Shown one piece after another: positions 36,472 through 51,200 of a DNA stretch of 64,000 nt. Both the position numbers and the translations under genes were made by a program. Under the pieces are notes generated by a model that was not told the origin of the DNA, made no database searches, and saw only the letters and a program-made list of their open reading frames with translations. Each line of letters opens with the position of its first letter. Positions within the stretch are counted from its first letter, which is position 1. The stretch is taken from NCBI GenBank assembly GCA_027596075.1, contig JADGJC010000139.1:35864-99863 (forward strand), given 5' to 3'. This DNA comes from Rhizophlyctis rosea. Lineage: Eukaryota > Chytridiomycota > Chytridiomycetes > Rhizophlyctidales > Rhizophlyctidaceae.

Positions 36472-39400
36472 GTTGTTGCTTGTTGGTGTGAGGAGGAGGT
36501 TGGTTGTATATGTATGTTGTGTGGGGAAACAACTTGATAAATTTGTTGGTGATGATGTGAGTCGCAGACGGTTTGGATGTAGATCCCAAGTGGGTGGATG
36601 GTGCAGGTGCTTTGCGTGAATGACTTCGTAAGTGTAGTTGGATGCCGAACCGTGGTAAGGCTGATGCTTGCTGCTGTAGTCATTGAATATAGGGTGGGAA
36701 GGTTTGTCAGTTTGCTGAATAGAACCCACTACGCCTCCCTCCGCACTACTCTCCGTACACACGTCATGACCCCCCAGACTTCATAACTCCAGTAGCTCTT
36801 GAAACTCACCTGGAGCTGCGCTATAGCTATTGGTACTCCTGGTGTAGCATGTAATGCCCCAACAACTAGGATCGCAGATCGTTAATGACTAAGCTAGTGC
36901 CGATTCACGATTCGCTCCTTGAAACGTTCTCGAATGCGTGACGTAGATGCGTGGGTTGCACTAGCAGGTGTGGGTATACGCAGCGTAGCGAATTGTCGGA
37001 TCAGCCTAACAGCCACCGTATCGAGTTGCCGGACTAGAACGTAAGAGCTCCAATACTAGACGATTCTCCAACTAGCTGGATGGTCGATACTCGGAAGTAA
37101 CAGGCAAAACTTTTTTCTAAACCACCGCAGATGACAAAACAAAGATGCAGAGGGAACGAAGAGAAGAAGATGTGAGGAATCCCGGAATACAAGATGGTTG
37201 AAAAACTTCTTTCGCTACGCACTTATTGCGATGAGTATGATCTTCGCGTGCCTCTATTCGTTGGAGAAATGTGGGATGAATGGAAATGGTCCGGGTGGAA
37301 CTGGTCGAGAACGGGTGTCTGGACGGAACAACGTTCTTTTTATCCTCTTCTCTGTTTCCGCCAGACCGACAGGCACGTCCTCGTGAATCGATCCTTCAGA
37401 CCAACAAGGTTGGCAAAGTAGATGAGACTGAATGGGTGAGGCTAGTCGGCAATTCGAGTGGCCCGTTGTGTCAGATGTCTTAATCGGCTTAACAATCTTC
37501 TTTCCCCTTGGCTGAGAGTGGGATCGGTTATAAGAATCTGATAATGAGGGTGGCCCCGTGTTGCTTACAAGCGATCACGTCTAACAGGAGTGCATATAGG
37601 GGAGTTCAAGATGTAAGGCAATTTCCTTTAAGTGGGAATGAATACCCCTAGTTGGAGTCAAAGTTGAGTTCTTCGCGAGAGGAGAAAGGAGGATGGATGG
37701 AGAGGGGGTGGTTTGCTAATAAAGAAAACAGATGACGGTGTGATGCGGGGATCGGGGTGAGGGAATATGTTTAGGATGGCGAGCTGCGCATGCAATCCGC
37801 AGCAGAAAGACCGCGCAAGAATGCAGGGAGAAATGAACCCGGAGGTGGATGTCTTTGATCGTGTGCGTATCTCTGCAGCCAGGCTTAGATGCTCTTTGGA
37901 ATCAATGACCTCCAATGGCAGCTAGCGAAAATACGAGAGATGCAAGTGGGCTATGTTGTTAGGCGGTAGGCAAGGCGTGTGGGCCCAATGCTCATTGACG
38001 ACGACAGGGGTGAATGCGACGCGACGGACTGTGTTAATTTGACCAGATGCCTGGAGCAGTTGGAATCTTTGGCGGAGGCCACGCAATGTTCGTACCAATA
38101 AATCGTTCCAGCTTATGCAGACAACTTAGACACAAAGCCTCGCCGGAAGGAGACGCAGGGGAGGAGTTGATGAGCACTGCTGACGAGTAGCTAGTGGGGC
38201 GACTGTCGTCAGAACATGCAGAAAGTAGTGCGTGCCGGACTGCAACTTGGGTCATCTATAGGCCAAGCAGGCATCCCACCTTCTGACGCCAGTACCCATC
38301 CCCGGCATACCCCGTTCATATTTTACGTCCATGGTCAATTTCTGACTTCGGTTGAAGGCGCTGAGGCTAATGTCAACGTGGGTCCAAGATTTTGCCTAGT
38401 TCACAAGCTTTCCAGAGATCCCAGTGCAGAACGATATGAATTTTTGATCCACCCGCATGACTCCGTCGACCCCTGCTGTTGCTGGCAACATCACTGCCGC
38501 CAAGGGTCTGATGCATAATGGCTGAATGAACTTTCAACATATCTACATTCAAATTTGCGTCCAATTGCAAATTCCCGTCAGATGCATTACAGCACGATAT
38601 CATGATGAATAAGTCACAGCTGATCATGATCGAGTCGCCTTTGAAGGATGGGGAATGCATGGTCGGAAAGGAGGTTACAAAGGTGAACGAAGGCGAACAC
38701 GGCCGCTGTGAATGTGACACCATATGGAGATACGTTTTACAGCAATGCTCCATCCACAAAGGAGTTGCAACAAGGCAGAAGAATGGTTTCATACATGCAC
38801 AGTAGGGGATGGCTTATCCGCAGGAGATTTACCCCATTCGCATCACACACGCTCACCAGCGAATGGGAAGCTTGGAACTCGTTTGGCAGCTTCGGTAAGC
38901 GTGCCACCAACTCCTCCTGATAATAAAGTCGATTGGAGTTCCCCGCAGGAGAGGGGTGCCCCGGAGAGCCGGAGGGCTAAACGTCGCAAGCCCAATCCCA
39001 ACTGCAGCAAACCCATCAACTATTTTGATGAATTTTCGGTTCTCGGATTGGTTTGAATGGACCCTTGGCCTAGTTGCAAGGGGCATTTGGTAAATGAATT
39101 GCACCCGCGGGACCTTTTCTTATACCATCTGAGCCTTTGGCACATGGCTCATTGTGTTTTTGCAAGGAGGTGGCTCATGAACGAGATCTGCTCCTCCGGG
39201 AGCTGGCAGCTTGGAAAAGTTGGCATATTGCATCATGAGCTCAGAATTTCATGGCTCTTGCGGAGCTGATGGCGCAGTGAACGCTGATCTGAGCGGTCAA
39301 TCTCTAACCAAATCCCCGCTTGCATGTAAGACGCCCAAGTTCAAAGACCGGGCGGCCAAACCTTAGGACACTCCGAATTTCCTCGTGAGGAAAGTCCCCG

Positions 39401-42261
39401 CCACACTGACCCATCAAAATGAGAATCATTTTTGATGATTTCGATGATTGAGGAGAGTGTAATAGCCCACGTGATATCAGATCAAACATCAGTGGTATCA
39501 AAGCCGGCTTGTCATACAATTTGGCATCCGGAGAGATTGGCGTTAACTAAGGTTTGCTTCCCCGGTCTTCCAAATCGCCGCAACGCCCAGCCTTGAGGAT
39601 GTCAACCACAGACAAGCATACCATCGCCTGCAGAGCTGGTCTGGATGGTGCAGATTTGGGAAGGGATGTGTTTGGCGGCGTTTCGTGCTGGGTTAACCGG
39701 GCTTTCGATATTGCGCTTACCTAAAACCCCATTTCCTGGCCCACAGAGTGGCAACCCCACACTGCCCGACATGCTGGGTAATAAACATGCAGCCCAGTTG
39801 GTGATCTTGGGTGGAGACTCTCAACGACGCAAGTTGCTTGGTGGCTCAGATGTGATCTCTTCGCAGATAAAGTAAAAGATTTAAAAGGCCAATGCGCAGA
39901 ATGAGCTACAAATTTCCACGGACTTCCAAGCAGCCGAATTTATGGGTTCAACTTCCCGTTGATGTGGTGGCACCAGCCTTGCACTTCCGGTCCCCGGACT
40001 CACATTTGAACGCGTTTTCAACTGGGCCAGGCGGCAACGAAGCCACACAGAGTCTGGCAGTGGTTGCTTGCTTGAATATAGAAATATGTAAGTTGGAGTA
40101 GTCAGTTCTTTCAGATCTTTTTGCACTGGTGGACCATTTCTGAATGGGACGGAAGCGAGGAAATGCATTGCCTATTTGCTTCATTGCAAGAGATAACCAG
40201 CTGACATAGATTGAGAAAAGTGCACTTCGGTCGTTGAGATTTCTGAGTGGCATCGCAGAATTTCCTTTACAAGCCCCTCAATCTCTTCGCGGACCACCAC
40301 AACCATCAGCCATCAGCCCTCCTTCGGATCAAGGACTCTCTCGGATCATCTCGGGTTCAACATTCAATTGATACAAGTCCAGACCCGAAAGCGTGCTTGC
40401 GGGCTGGTTGTCCCGTCAGGTCAGGCAGCGATGTCACAGCTGCCAACGTAACAGTACAATGTGCCTACGGAACTGTCCGCATCAATGTCAGAAAGCGTCC
40501 AGCGAAGCTCTACATACAAGAACTCCACATACGGATGGTTTGCTACAAGTTTTTGGTGACTTGTTGCAAGCTGTCGAGTTCTGGGTTGATACCTGATAGA
40601 AAACAAAGTCGTGACGTGTACATACCTCCCCGCCCACGACCAAAACCAACAATCCGTTCCAGGGAATCCAGATCATCCAGCACACCACCACAACGACCAG
40701 GTCCGAACACCTGCGGCCCACGCATTGGGAGGGCAGGAGTGTCTGCAAATTTGACCGGCGGGCTCCAGACTTCTCCTTGAACACAAAGCTCGATCGTGTT
40801 CCCCTGTAACACTATTGCCCATCCTGCAATTGATCGCATGAAAGACGGTTCATTGATCGCAGTGAAATATGCTGAGCCTCACGAGAAAGCTGAGCCCTTG
40901 CATGAAGGATGTGGAGAGAATTCACCCGCGGTGAGTCGTGACCCACGGGGCCTTTCAATTCTCCTCACCTTGGACCGAATGTTTGGGCGTGCACTTTAGT
41001 GCCATGGGCACGGATCAGTAACCCGAGTCTCCAAAGTTTATCTGTTGACTTCACCCTGTCTTCTTCGCAGCCTATCTGGGTTACGTTTTATGCCCATTCA
41101 CGTTTTATGAACCCCCAAAGGCGAATAAGCTTTAAGGGACAACAACCAACCAACAGCTCCCACTAGTCTCGTGCTGCAGCACACAGCCTTCACCTCAGGA
41201 CAAGGCTGTGCTGCCTGTGCTGCAGATTCGTAGTGTTTGATGACACGTAGGAACCCCTGTCATCGACGATTTCTAAGCCGGTAGGACACGTCGTCCTCTC
41301 ATGAGCTTGGACCCTTCATCTGCAAATGTCCAAAGTGTCCCTGTCGTACACTTCGAAGATTCATCGGAAACAAACTAAAACAAGGTAATCAGGACCGTAG
41401 CTGACTCCAATTTTGTTGTCGCGACTTTGTTCATGCGTCTGTTGGCATGTTCATACTATCAAGTTGCGGAGTACAACTTAGAAAGCTTCATCGACAGTGA
41501 CCGGCAGTCCATATATTGCAAGCCGTGATGTGAGGAGAAATACTGTTTGTAAACAAATCATGATTCCTTTGGAGATCAATTTCTGATGGCGTGAAATCAT
41601 GCAACTCCTGGTTGCTGCTCATCCGTTTCCACGTTCCCATGTGTTTGAACGTGAAAGTGCCTACCAACATCCTGCTTGGACTGCTCCCCATCAAAAGCGC
41701 GTACAGGTGAGGAAATTTCAGAGTTCATGGAAGTGTTACCTCTGGATTTGTGACATCAATCGCTAATAGGGTCATTTGAGTAGTAGTCGCGGTCAATGCA
41801 TGCTTAGGCGATATGCATGCTTAGGCGATGATGGACTGATATTTTGCGATAAATGGCGAGACATTTACCCCTTCATCGCGGACACATTACAGTTGACCGC
41901 TTCAATAATGGAGGAGGGAGGAAAGCCTTTTGGTTCTGGCTGGGGTTTTTGATAATTGGAATTACACCATTGGAAATTTTACATCTGTGCGCCAATGGAT
42001 GGCAATCAGACGGGGTTGATGAGTAAGAAGAAGGGAAGGATAATGGGAGGGCGACAACCAGCTTGACGCGCTTCAGGGTCCTTTAGGCCGCCAGTGCATT
42101 AACGCTGACGTAATGGTTAACGGTGGCACATTTCTCATGACGGCGGCGGTGTTAACCTAGCCACCCTTCCTTCTCCACCAACAGGCAAAATTGCAATTTC
42201 GAATGATGATAATAGTGAATAGCATATACAATATCAACAAGCAAAACATTCGATCTATGCT
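36472..42261. other. 5.8-kb gene-poor region
   Basis: No gene recognised. Open frames are short and overlap on both strands; the longest (40247-40780, plus) has an unremarkable composition and no motif I know. A few phrases look protein-like (38870-39056, Lys/Arg-rich) but are unsupported. It contains a 17-bp tandem dupl. at 41796-41829. It lies between the divergently placed upstream region of the HSF gene and the 3' end of the PARP gene, so it is unusually long for this compact genome and may hold regulatory sequence, decayed mobile DNA or noncoding RNA. Confidence 0.4.
41796..41829. repeat. 17-bp perfect tandem duplication
   Basis: ATGCATGCTTAGGCGAT occurs twice head to tail. Each copy contains the self-complementary ATGCAT. 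Confidence 0.85.
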
Positions 42262-45200
42262 CTAGTCATCATCAGACCCATCGTCAGATCCGTCATCATC
42301 ACTATAGTCATCTTCGTCCTCTTCCTCGTCATCCACGGTGTCCTCCACCTCCTTTTCTTCTTCTACTTTCTTCGTTTGTGGGCAGATATGGTTGTATTTC
42401 TTGGCGTGCTCTTCGAGTCGCTGTGTTCTGCAATTGGAGCCCCACCAGCAGTCTGGACGATTGACGAGTGGTCCTTTATGATTTCAAATTAGTATGAGTT
42501 TGCTGGACGAAAATCTGGGGTCCATGGACTTACCCGGGAGAGTCCCGTCCTCACGTCCCGACTTCACAACATCATACAACATATCACTCAACATTAAATC
42601 GGCACAGTCGCCGCAGATGGGACTCTGCATAGTCAAACTAGTGACCGGTTGCCAGCGCTTGACTGTATGAAACATAACTTCAGCATCAACCGACTTTCGT
42701 CAACAATCATCTCCAAGTAAACAAATCAACTTACGATAACTCTTCTCCTCCACCACCTTCTCAACATTCTCCTCCCACACGCGACGAACCGTCTTCTTCA
42801 TCGCAAACAATGCACCCTTTGCAATCGCTTGTTCGAACGTGTTGCCTTCCAAGACCGCATTGGGCAGCTTTCCAACTCCGAACTTTTCTTCATCAGTGCC
42901 AGTTTTCTTCTCCTCATCGTTCGCAGGGCCGTATCGTTTTGCATACTCGGATACATGTTGAACAGATTTCCGGTGATTGCAGAGGAAGCATTGTGATCGG
43001 TTGCGAACGAGGACGACGTAGCGGATGCGGACTTGAGCGGCGTTGTAAACAATGTACTGCAAGGAGAGAGTTTTAATGGCTTGACCTAAATAGGAAAACG
43101 GATTAGGCGGCCCTTACCTCGTTGTGCTGGAGATATCTTTCCTTGTCTCTTCCATTGTCTCCTTTTCGAAGCCTACTTCTGACCATCGGGTACCGGGGAA
43201 CTTGCACCTACAGTCCCGCAAGTCAGGAAAGAACCATTGCTTGCGTTGAATCAGTGTCAACCAACTCACCCCATCTTCACACAAGACCACTTCTCCACTT
43301 GGCTCCCATTGACCAAGACCCTTGGTGCTGTCAAAACCATCTGGAGCCTTCTCCATATATTCTGCATCCTCCCTCTCGTATGGCTTGCCGACTGCTACCT
43401 CGCATAGCAAGAGACATGCATAAGCGTCCGTTCCGCTGTTGGCCATGTTGGAGTATGCGTAGCCGATGGACTTGGCGAAGGTGTCTGCGAAATAGATCCT
43501 ATGTGATGGTAGAATGTCATTGATGAGTCGTTCATCAAATGAAATGCAACTAAGCGGTAACTACTTACCCTTTACCAAACATATAGCCCTGTTTTTGAAA
43601 AGAAAAACACGCCAACGCGCCATGATGAGAAATTTGCGGATATTCTCGGCATAATGATGCAAACATACCGTAACAGGCGCCTCAATAGGTGCAACTCTCA
43701 ACCCCTGCCTTAAAATTCCCATAAAGTTACTCAATCTCGATCCATGCCACAACAACTTTCTCCCTTCCGTTTCTTTGAAATCCGCAAACCGTTCGACCTC
43801 TCCTGCTCTATCCGCTCGGAAAAGGGACACAATGTCGTAGTTTTCTCGGAAATCGTTCCCACCTGCTGGTTCAGATGTGGGACGAATGAATTCGTCAATG
43901 AGGGCGAATTCATCGGGGTGGGATGATGAAGGGACAGGAGTGAGTGTGCAGGACAAGCCGTGGGCGATGTAGTCCAGGGGGTTGAGGGTGGTGCGTCGGG
44001 CGTAAGCGGCAAGAAGGAGGTTGGAACCGGAGTCAAGGTACATTAGGCTTGTCATCTGAATCATCATGCGTTTCATACTTCAGTACATGTCAAGACAATG
44101 GCCTTATGCGACAATCAAGGTCAAAGTAGCGCTCAAACTCACCTTAACCATCTCTTCGTTCAACTTATCCAACCTCAAAATAGGTTGAATCCCACTCCTA
44201 GCATCATGCTTCGCCGGAACCAAGGAGTAGTACTTGTTGCTCAAATCCACTAACGTGTACTTCAAAGTCTTGATGGCATTCACATCCGGAACCAAAGTCT
44301 TCTTGTTCTCCTCATCCAACTCCTTCACCTTGTCCCGAATCTCCAAGAGCACATCATATGCTTGTTTCACAACCTTAGGTTCCAGGTTGCCCAATGGTAG
44401 ACCGACGTCCGCTTCGTTGATCGCTCGGTTGAAGGTGGGAACGTTGGTGATGATTTTCATGAAATCTTGGACTGGTGAAGGGAGGTTCGATTTGGGAGCT
44501 TTCAAGAGCAGTTCTCCGTCGAGAGGTTTGACGGCGACGTTTTTGCGTGCGACGATCCTTTGAGGAATGTATTTTCCGGGTTTGGGAATAAAGGTATCGG
44601 TGCCTCGGTCCTTCCCTATTGACGAGTATCCATTGTTAGATTCGCTTCATAATCTCCATTTCGAGTTCTTCTTACTTACAAGCATTGCCCGTTTTTGATT
44701 TGAAGATCTTCTCAAATTCTTGGACGCACTCCTCCTTCGTGTTGTATGGCGTTTTCTGGAATACGATGCGTAAGGATCAATAAGAGGTCTATCAGTGCAA
44801 CCATTCCGTTCGCACAACGTACCTGGAACATGCCAATTTCGCCCACAGCTCCCCACCTTGTCCACAGGACATAGAGTTCCTGAAGGCGGTGATACACAAC
44901 CTGGAACTTGTAGAACATGTTGACGCCGTACATCCCCTTTTCAACATCGGTCTTCGTCATTAACATATCATACACGTCCTCCTCGCCATCCTCATTCGTT
45001 TCCCGCAAAACATTTGCCACGTCACTTTTCCAGCCAATGTTGGGGTCCACCGGCACCGCCTTGAGCTTGTCCTCCTCATCGAGCTGCTCAAGAGTCATCT
45101 TCCGAGTCGCTGCAAGCCTTTGCCGTTGCCGCAATTCCTTCCCTGCTTCTTCAGCCAAGATCTCCTCGCGACCTCTGTCAGCGTCATTGTTGATATCTAT

Positions 45201-48200
45201 GTCTGGTACGGCAGTGGCCCCTTCTTCCTCAATGTCCATCCGATCCACCACAAGAGCCTCCTTACTCTCCACATCCCGAGCCCCAAGCTCCAGCAACGCC
45301 TTGTACATTTTCTTGCTCCACTGCTTCCACGCACAATCAATTGGCCGTTGACCATCCATATCAGCTCTCTGTAGATCCGCTCCCTTCTCAACCACAAGTT
45401 TCAGTAACTCAACATTCTCGAAAGATGCTGTTTCGCGAGGAGTTACAATGTGGTGTAAAACGGTTTGACCATTGATGTCCGTTGCATTGACATCGACCGG
45501 GATGGTATGGTTCAGGATCATGCGGAAGGCTTGGACGGAGTTGCTGATGGCGCATTTCATCAAGGTGGTAAGTTGCTTAGGGTTGACTTCATGAAGTGAG
45601 CGAACATTCGCATCCGCACCCATGCCAAGGACCTGCTTGAGTAAGTCCAGATCCCCCTGTTCCACCGCATAGTCAATCAATGTAAGGCCGGTGACGTTGT
45701 CGTGTTGATCGACATCGGGTTTGCCTTTCCCTAAGAGCTCCAAAACGTTGGTCCTCTGCGCGAAGAACGCGATTTGGAAAGCGCTGCGCTTCTTCTGTGG
45801 CTCCACCAGGTTGACGTCGGCTCCATGGTCCACCAAGGACTTGATTTCCGCCAAGTTGTTTGAGGCGAGCGCCATATGCAGGGGAGTTTGTTTGGATTCG
45901 GGATGGATAGGATCTGGTTTAGCGCCGGCGGCCAGTAATCGCTCAATCAACAGGTTTGACCGTCCCTTATCTGACTTGACTGTCTTGCCCAATGCTTCAA
46001 ACAACGGAGCGACCAACACCTTCCTCTCCTCTCCCTTATCCGTCACCTTCAGCATGGACTCGTCATTTACGTTCGCGCCCCGTTTAATCAGAGAAATAAC
46101 TATCGCAAAGTGCCCTCTTCGAATCGCCGAACCCAAAGCAGTGGTCCGTAACCCAACGTCCAAATTTGGAGATGCGCCGCGTTCAAGGACCGTTTTGACA
46201 ATCTCTTTGTTTCCAGTCTCCACCGCCCTTCTGACCACCGACACGTTCCTCCCGGCATCATCAGAAGTGACGTCCAATCCAGCGTCGAGCACTGCCGTAA
46301 TTGTTTCCACAACCTTGCTCGTAAGTGCATACCCAACAACGGATACCCCTTCCCCATCAACCTTGTAATCTTCCGCCTTGCTTCGCTCAAGCATCCACTT
46401 GACAAAAGCTGTCTGCCCGTATTTGGCAGCGTAGTGCAAGGGAGTTCGCCCATGTGCATCTGGTCGGGTGATTTCTGCCTCCAGACCAGCACCCAACAAC
46501 AAGTCTGCAATTTCGAGACTGTACTCTTCCCAAGCGATACGGTCGGATGGCGGGAAATCGGCGGCGATATGGACGAGAGATTGTTGCGAAACTGGGTCCC
46601 GTCGGTGGAGGACTTCACGTGACGACTTGGAGATGAGGAGCACTGCAAGGTGATATTTACCTGCGGAAAGCATGGTTACTATGGATTGACGCAATGATGC
46701 ATACCATATGCTAGCTTACCAGTGCAGAGCGCATCATGAACAGCATTCATGAGCTCTTGACCTTTTTCCATTATGATGTACGCCAAGCTCATGAACTTGT
46801 GCATCAGCGAGTACTTGAATATGGAAAGCTTAGTGCCTTCCGCCTGAGTGATGTCACGCATGACTTCGGCACCTCGGTTTGCCAACATGACGGCATAGTC
46901 AATGTGCCGATACAACAAGGCGACTTGCAAAGGTGTATTCTGTTATGGATTTGCATGAGAAAAAATTTGATGATGGTCCAAAGTTCAGTTTGACCCACCT
47001 CGTCACGATCAACAGCGTCAATCCCAGCTCCACGTTCCAATAGATACGAGGAACAAGTGAAAGCGCCCATCCTCCCAGCGTAGTGCAAGGGGGTCCTGCC
47101 AAACTTGTCCGCAAGATCCAACTCAATGCCCGGCAACTCCACCAGCCAGCTGAGCACTTCGATGGGATCACCCTTGACTTTCCCAACCTCCTCATGTCCT
47201 TCCCACTTGCCCGTATGCCACTGTGCTTCATCACTGCGTTCATCCATAATATCCATCACCTCCTTCAATTCCCCTTCTCTTTTCTTCCTCTCGATCTCAA
47301 CTTCGGGAGCAGCAAGCCATCGTTCCAGCTCCTCATCTCGACCTCCATCTACTGCCTTCCAACGTTCTTCAATCTGCTTGCGGCGCTTCTCCGCCCTTCC
47401 TTCAGCATCCAATCTTTTCTGATATCGTTCATGTCGCTTCTTCTCCTCAGTTGCAATGTGCATCCGTGGGATCAGGCCGGTGTCAATGAACGTGATATGG
47501 AGTGCGGAACGACCTTGATAATCAAGGGCGTTGATTGGTGCATGATGTTGTACGAGAAGTCGCTCGATACGAAGTGAGGTGTTGATTGCGTGTTTGGACG
47601 CTTGGACAGCAAGGTGCATGGGTGTTAGGCCGTGCTGAAAACCAGAATGTGGTAAGTCAGAATTTGGCATGCACAACAGAGCATCTTTCTACGCACCTTC
47701 TCTGTTGAACTCGGATCAGCACCAGCCTCCAACAAAGCCTTTACACACTTCGGATCATCATTTTGCTGTGCGTAACCGATTCAGTAAATACCAATCAAGT
47801 CACAAAGTCGATACCAACAGGTTACTCACCACAGCATAATGGATCGCCCACATTCCGCTCTCATCCTTCACATTCACCTGAGCACCAGCTCGTACCAAGA
47901 TTTCTACACATTCTTTGCTCTTTGCTTTCACCGCCCACAATAGTGCGTCGGTGCCTTCAGCTCCCTTCATTGACACATCTGCTCCACCACGAATGACCTC
48001 GTTAAGAATGTTCTCATCTCCTTTATAGGCAGCAATCATCAACACTGTTCCCTTCCTCTTGTTGACCAAGTTGACGATTTCCCCCAGTGTCCCCTGTGCT
48101 CGGGCACATTCAATAAGATACATCGCGACATCGCGTAAACCCGCTCTCGCCGCAATCATCAGAGCTGTGTCACCGTCAGCGTTTTGCACCGCCAAAGGAG

Positions 48201-51200
48201 CCGACCTCTCCTTGTCAGAATCGACAACGCATTTCACCATCTCCAACACCTCATCCTGAGTTCCAACAGCCGAAACAGCCAAATGGGCCACTCCCATCCC
48301 ACTCTTTGCAATCCGACTCAAATCGGCATTCTTCTCCACAACCCGTCGAACCATCTCCAAATCCCTCCGTGTAATGAAATGCATGACTGGAGTAAGGCCG
48401 TCCTTCAACGAGATGTTGACCGCTTCCCCAGATGTCTTGGCAATCATGGCGCGCACAATCCGTCGAGAGGCAAAGTTCCATCTTGTTGCAGTATCTGCGT
48501 CTTGCGGAGTAGCTTCCGCTTGTGCGTCCCGTGAAGGAGGTGCTGGCGCAATTCGAACCGCCTTCAAAAGTGGTGTTTCCATACCATCGTCTCCGCGGTC
48601 AATCAACTCATCCACATTTGCTTCTTGCGTCAGAAGTGCAGAAAGGGTAGATTCCCAACATTCGTCATAAGGCTTGGACACATACTTGACGAAGGCGGTG
48701 GAGTTTTGGGTGGCGACTGGTACTTCCAGGTCGCTGGGCTTATCGAGGGCAAGGTAAAGAGCAGAAACCGGTGACTTCCCGCCAAGAATGTTGACATTAG
48801 CTCCATTGGAGCAGAGGAACTGCACAAGGGCATAGCAGCGGCTGTCCGCAACTGAAATGCAACGATCAGAAATGACAGATCCTGGGCAGCATAGACGTAA
48901 AATCATCAATCAACTTACCAAAATGTAACATGGAATATCCAACTTCTGCTGGCTCTGGCAACTTGTTCGGAGTGGAAAGGCTTTCCAAAACGTTTTTAGG
49001 AAGTTTCACCGTGGCGTTCAACGCCGTATCCGCACCGGCATGGGCAATCACATGCTTCAAGAATTCGATCTTTCAACCAAACAAAATAAAGTGAGTATCC
49101 ACCACATGCGTAACCATTTCCCCTCGGTTTTGAATTGAAAAATACTTACCAAGGTGTCCCACTGATATTCAACAGTAATTTCAGCAGGCTGTGCTGGCTT
49201 CACTGCCTGTCCATAATAGTATTGGTTGTTCTTGATATTCGTAACCTTCTGATAGCTCGCAGTTTTCTGCTTTTCGACCGCGTCCTTAACCACTTGGAGC
49301 AAGGCGGTGTAGCCATCGTCGTTGTATTGAGCGACCTGGGGGAAAGAACAAGTTTGGTACGTTCCCTTCATGCGGAACGAAACGATCATTCGGGCAACTT
49401 ACCATATCCTTAATACTAACACCAACAACCCTATCCACAACCTCCCACACCCGAGCAAAATCGGCTTTCTTTTCAAGAGCCTTTTGCTGTCCCTTGATGC
49501 CACCATCATAAATCCTCGGCCACGAGTCGGTCGTCTCGTAATCATGAATATGCGCATCCGCTTCCAGAGCGAGAGTCCCCAGATACTTAATGAGCTGGAA
49601 GCCATTAGTGGAAACGTCCACACCGTGGTTGAGGAACAGGATCACCAAGTCGTGGCTGTTGAACCTCATGGCGACATCGAAAGGTGTTTCACCGGATTTG
49701 TCACGTTGGTTGGGTGTTGCACCTATATTTTGAGATGGTGAATGTCAACAAGGAGGTTCACATATCGCCTTGAACGAACGTAAAGATGCAATTGCAAACA
49801 AAACAATCGAGACTCACCATGCTCAAGCAAAATCTTCCCAATCTCAACCCTCAACTCCACCAAATCATCCTGCCAAAACCCTTCCTCTACCTCCTGCTGC
49901 TGCTGCTGACCATCTCCCACATCTCCACCATTCGCAACCTCCTTCCCCTTCCCTTTCCTGCCCCCCGGCCTCTCAGCAACCTTCCCAACCTGCTCACACA
50001 ACAAATGCAACGCCGTCTTCTCCTCCAAATTCCCAACCTTCGGATCAGCCCCCCTCCCAACCAAAGTCCTGGTCTTCTGCACCAACCGCTCCGCATCATA
50101 CCGCGTCGTCGGCAACGCCTGTGCACAATAATGAAGAAGCGTCAAGCCGTCCTTGTCACGGAAGTTGGCTTGGATATCCGCTTTAGAGAGGAGTTGGTTC
50201 ACGATTTTCATGTGGCCTTTCAAGTCCGCCACCATGAGTGGGGTGAATTTCCAATTGTTTGTGGAATTGAGTTCGGCGTTGCCGTAGATTACGAGGAGGT
50301 CGACAATGGAGGGCCAGCCGTAGCCGGCTGCGTAGTGGAGGGGACGGTTGTCGCTGGAGTCGCCCTTTTCGGCGTCGGCGCCGCGTTCGAGGAGGAGTCT
50401 GACGATGTCGAAGTGGCCGCTTTTGGCGGCGAGGGTCATGGGTGTTCGGCCCATTTTGTCGACGGCATCCATGTCCACTCCTGGGTGATCCAAGAGGACC
50501 TCGACACATGCGAGGTGGCCCATCCGCGCCGCGTGATGAAGAGGTGTGGATTTGAGCTTTTTGTCGAGCTGGCTTGCGTTGGCACCGGCTTCCAGAAGAG
50601 CTTTCACAACCTCCTCGTGACCGTAATGGGCGGCGAAGTGCAAGGCCGTGTACCCATCTTTCATCAATGTGTAATCTGCCCCGACACCCATGGCAGCAAC
50701 AAGGATGGGGACGTTCTTATGCCGGCCTATCAGTGAAAGAGAATTATACCATATTCAGTTTGAGCAGCCTATTTCCCCCCTCTTCATAAGAACCAACTTG
50801 GTAACTCACCATACTTAGCCGCCAACTGCAACGGTATAAACTTGAACGCATCCCCAACTTTCACATCAACACCTTTGGCAATCAACCACTCCAACGGCGC
50901 CGTTTCACGACACCCCGCAGCAAAATGCACAGGCTGGCGTCCAAAATTATCCGGCTCCGTCGTCTCCGGAGCTGAAAGTGCGTCATAAAGTTCCGCAAGT
51001 GCCGTCGTGTCCGGGTTGATTGCCGCCATTCTGGATTGGTAACCAATGTGAGTAAGGAAACAAACAACATCCATGACAAGGAAACGGCAACCGTAATAGA
51101 AAAGGGAGAGGTAAACTCACTCCAAAGGCGTAATCCCCCCATTCCCCGTAGCCTTCTTCAACACACTCGGCTTCCTAAAACTCCCCAACGTCTCCCCACT

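Noticed and set aside
40247..40780. Open frame of 177 codons in the gene-poor region
   Set aside because: No motif, a competing open frame on the other strand, and no splice or promoter support.
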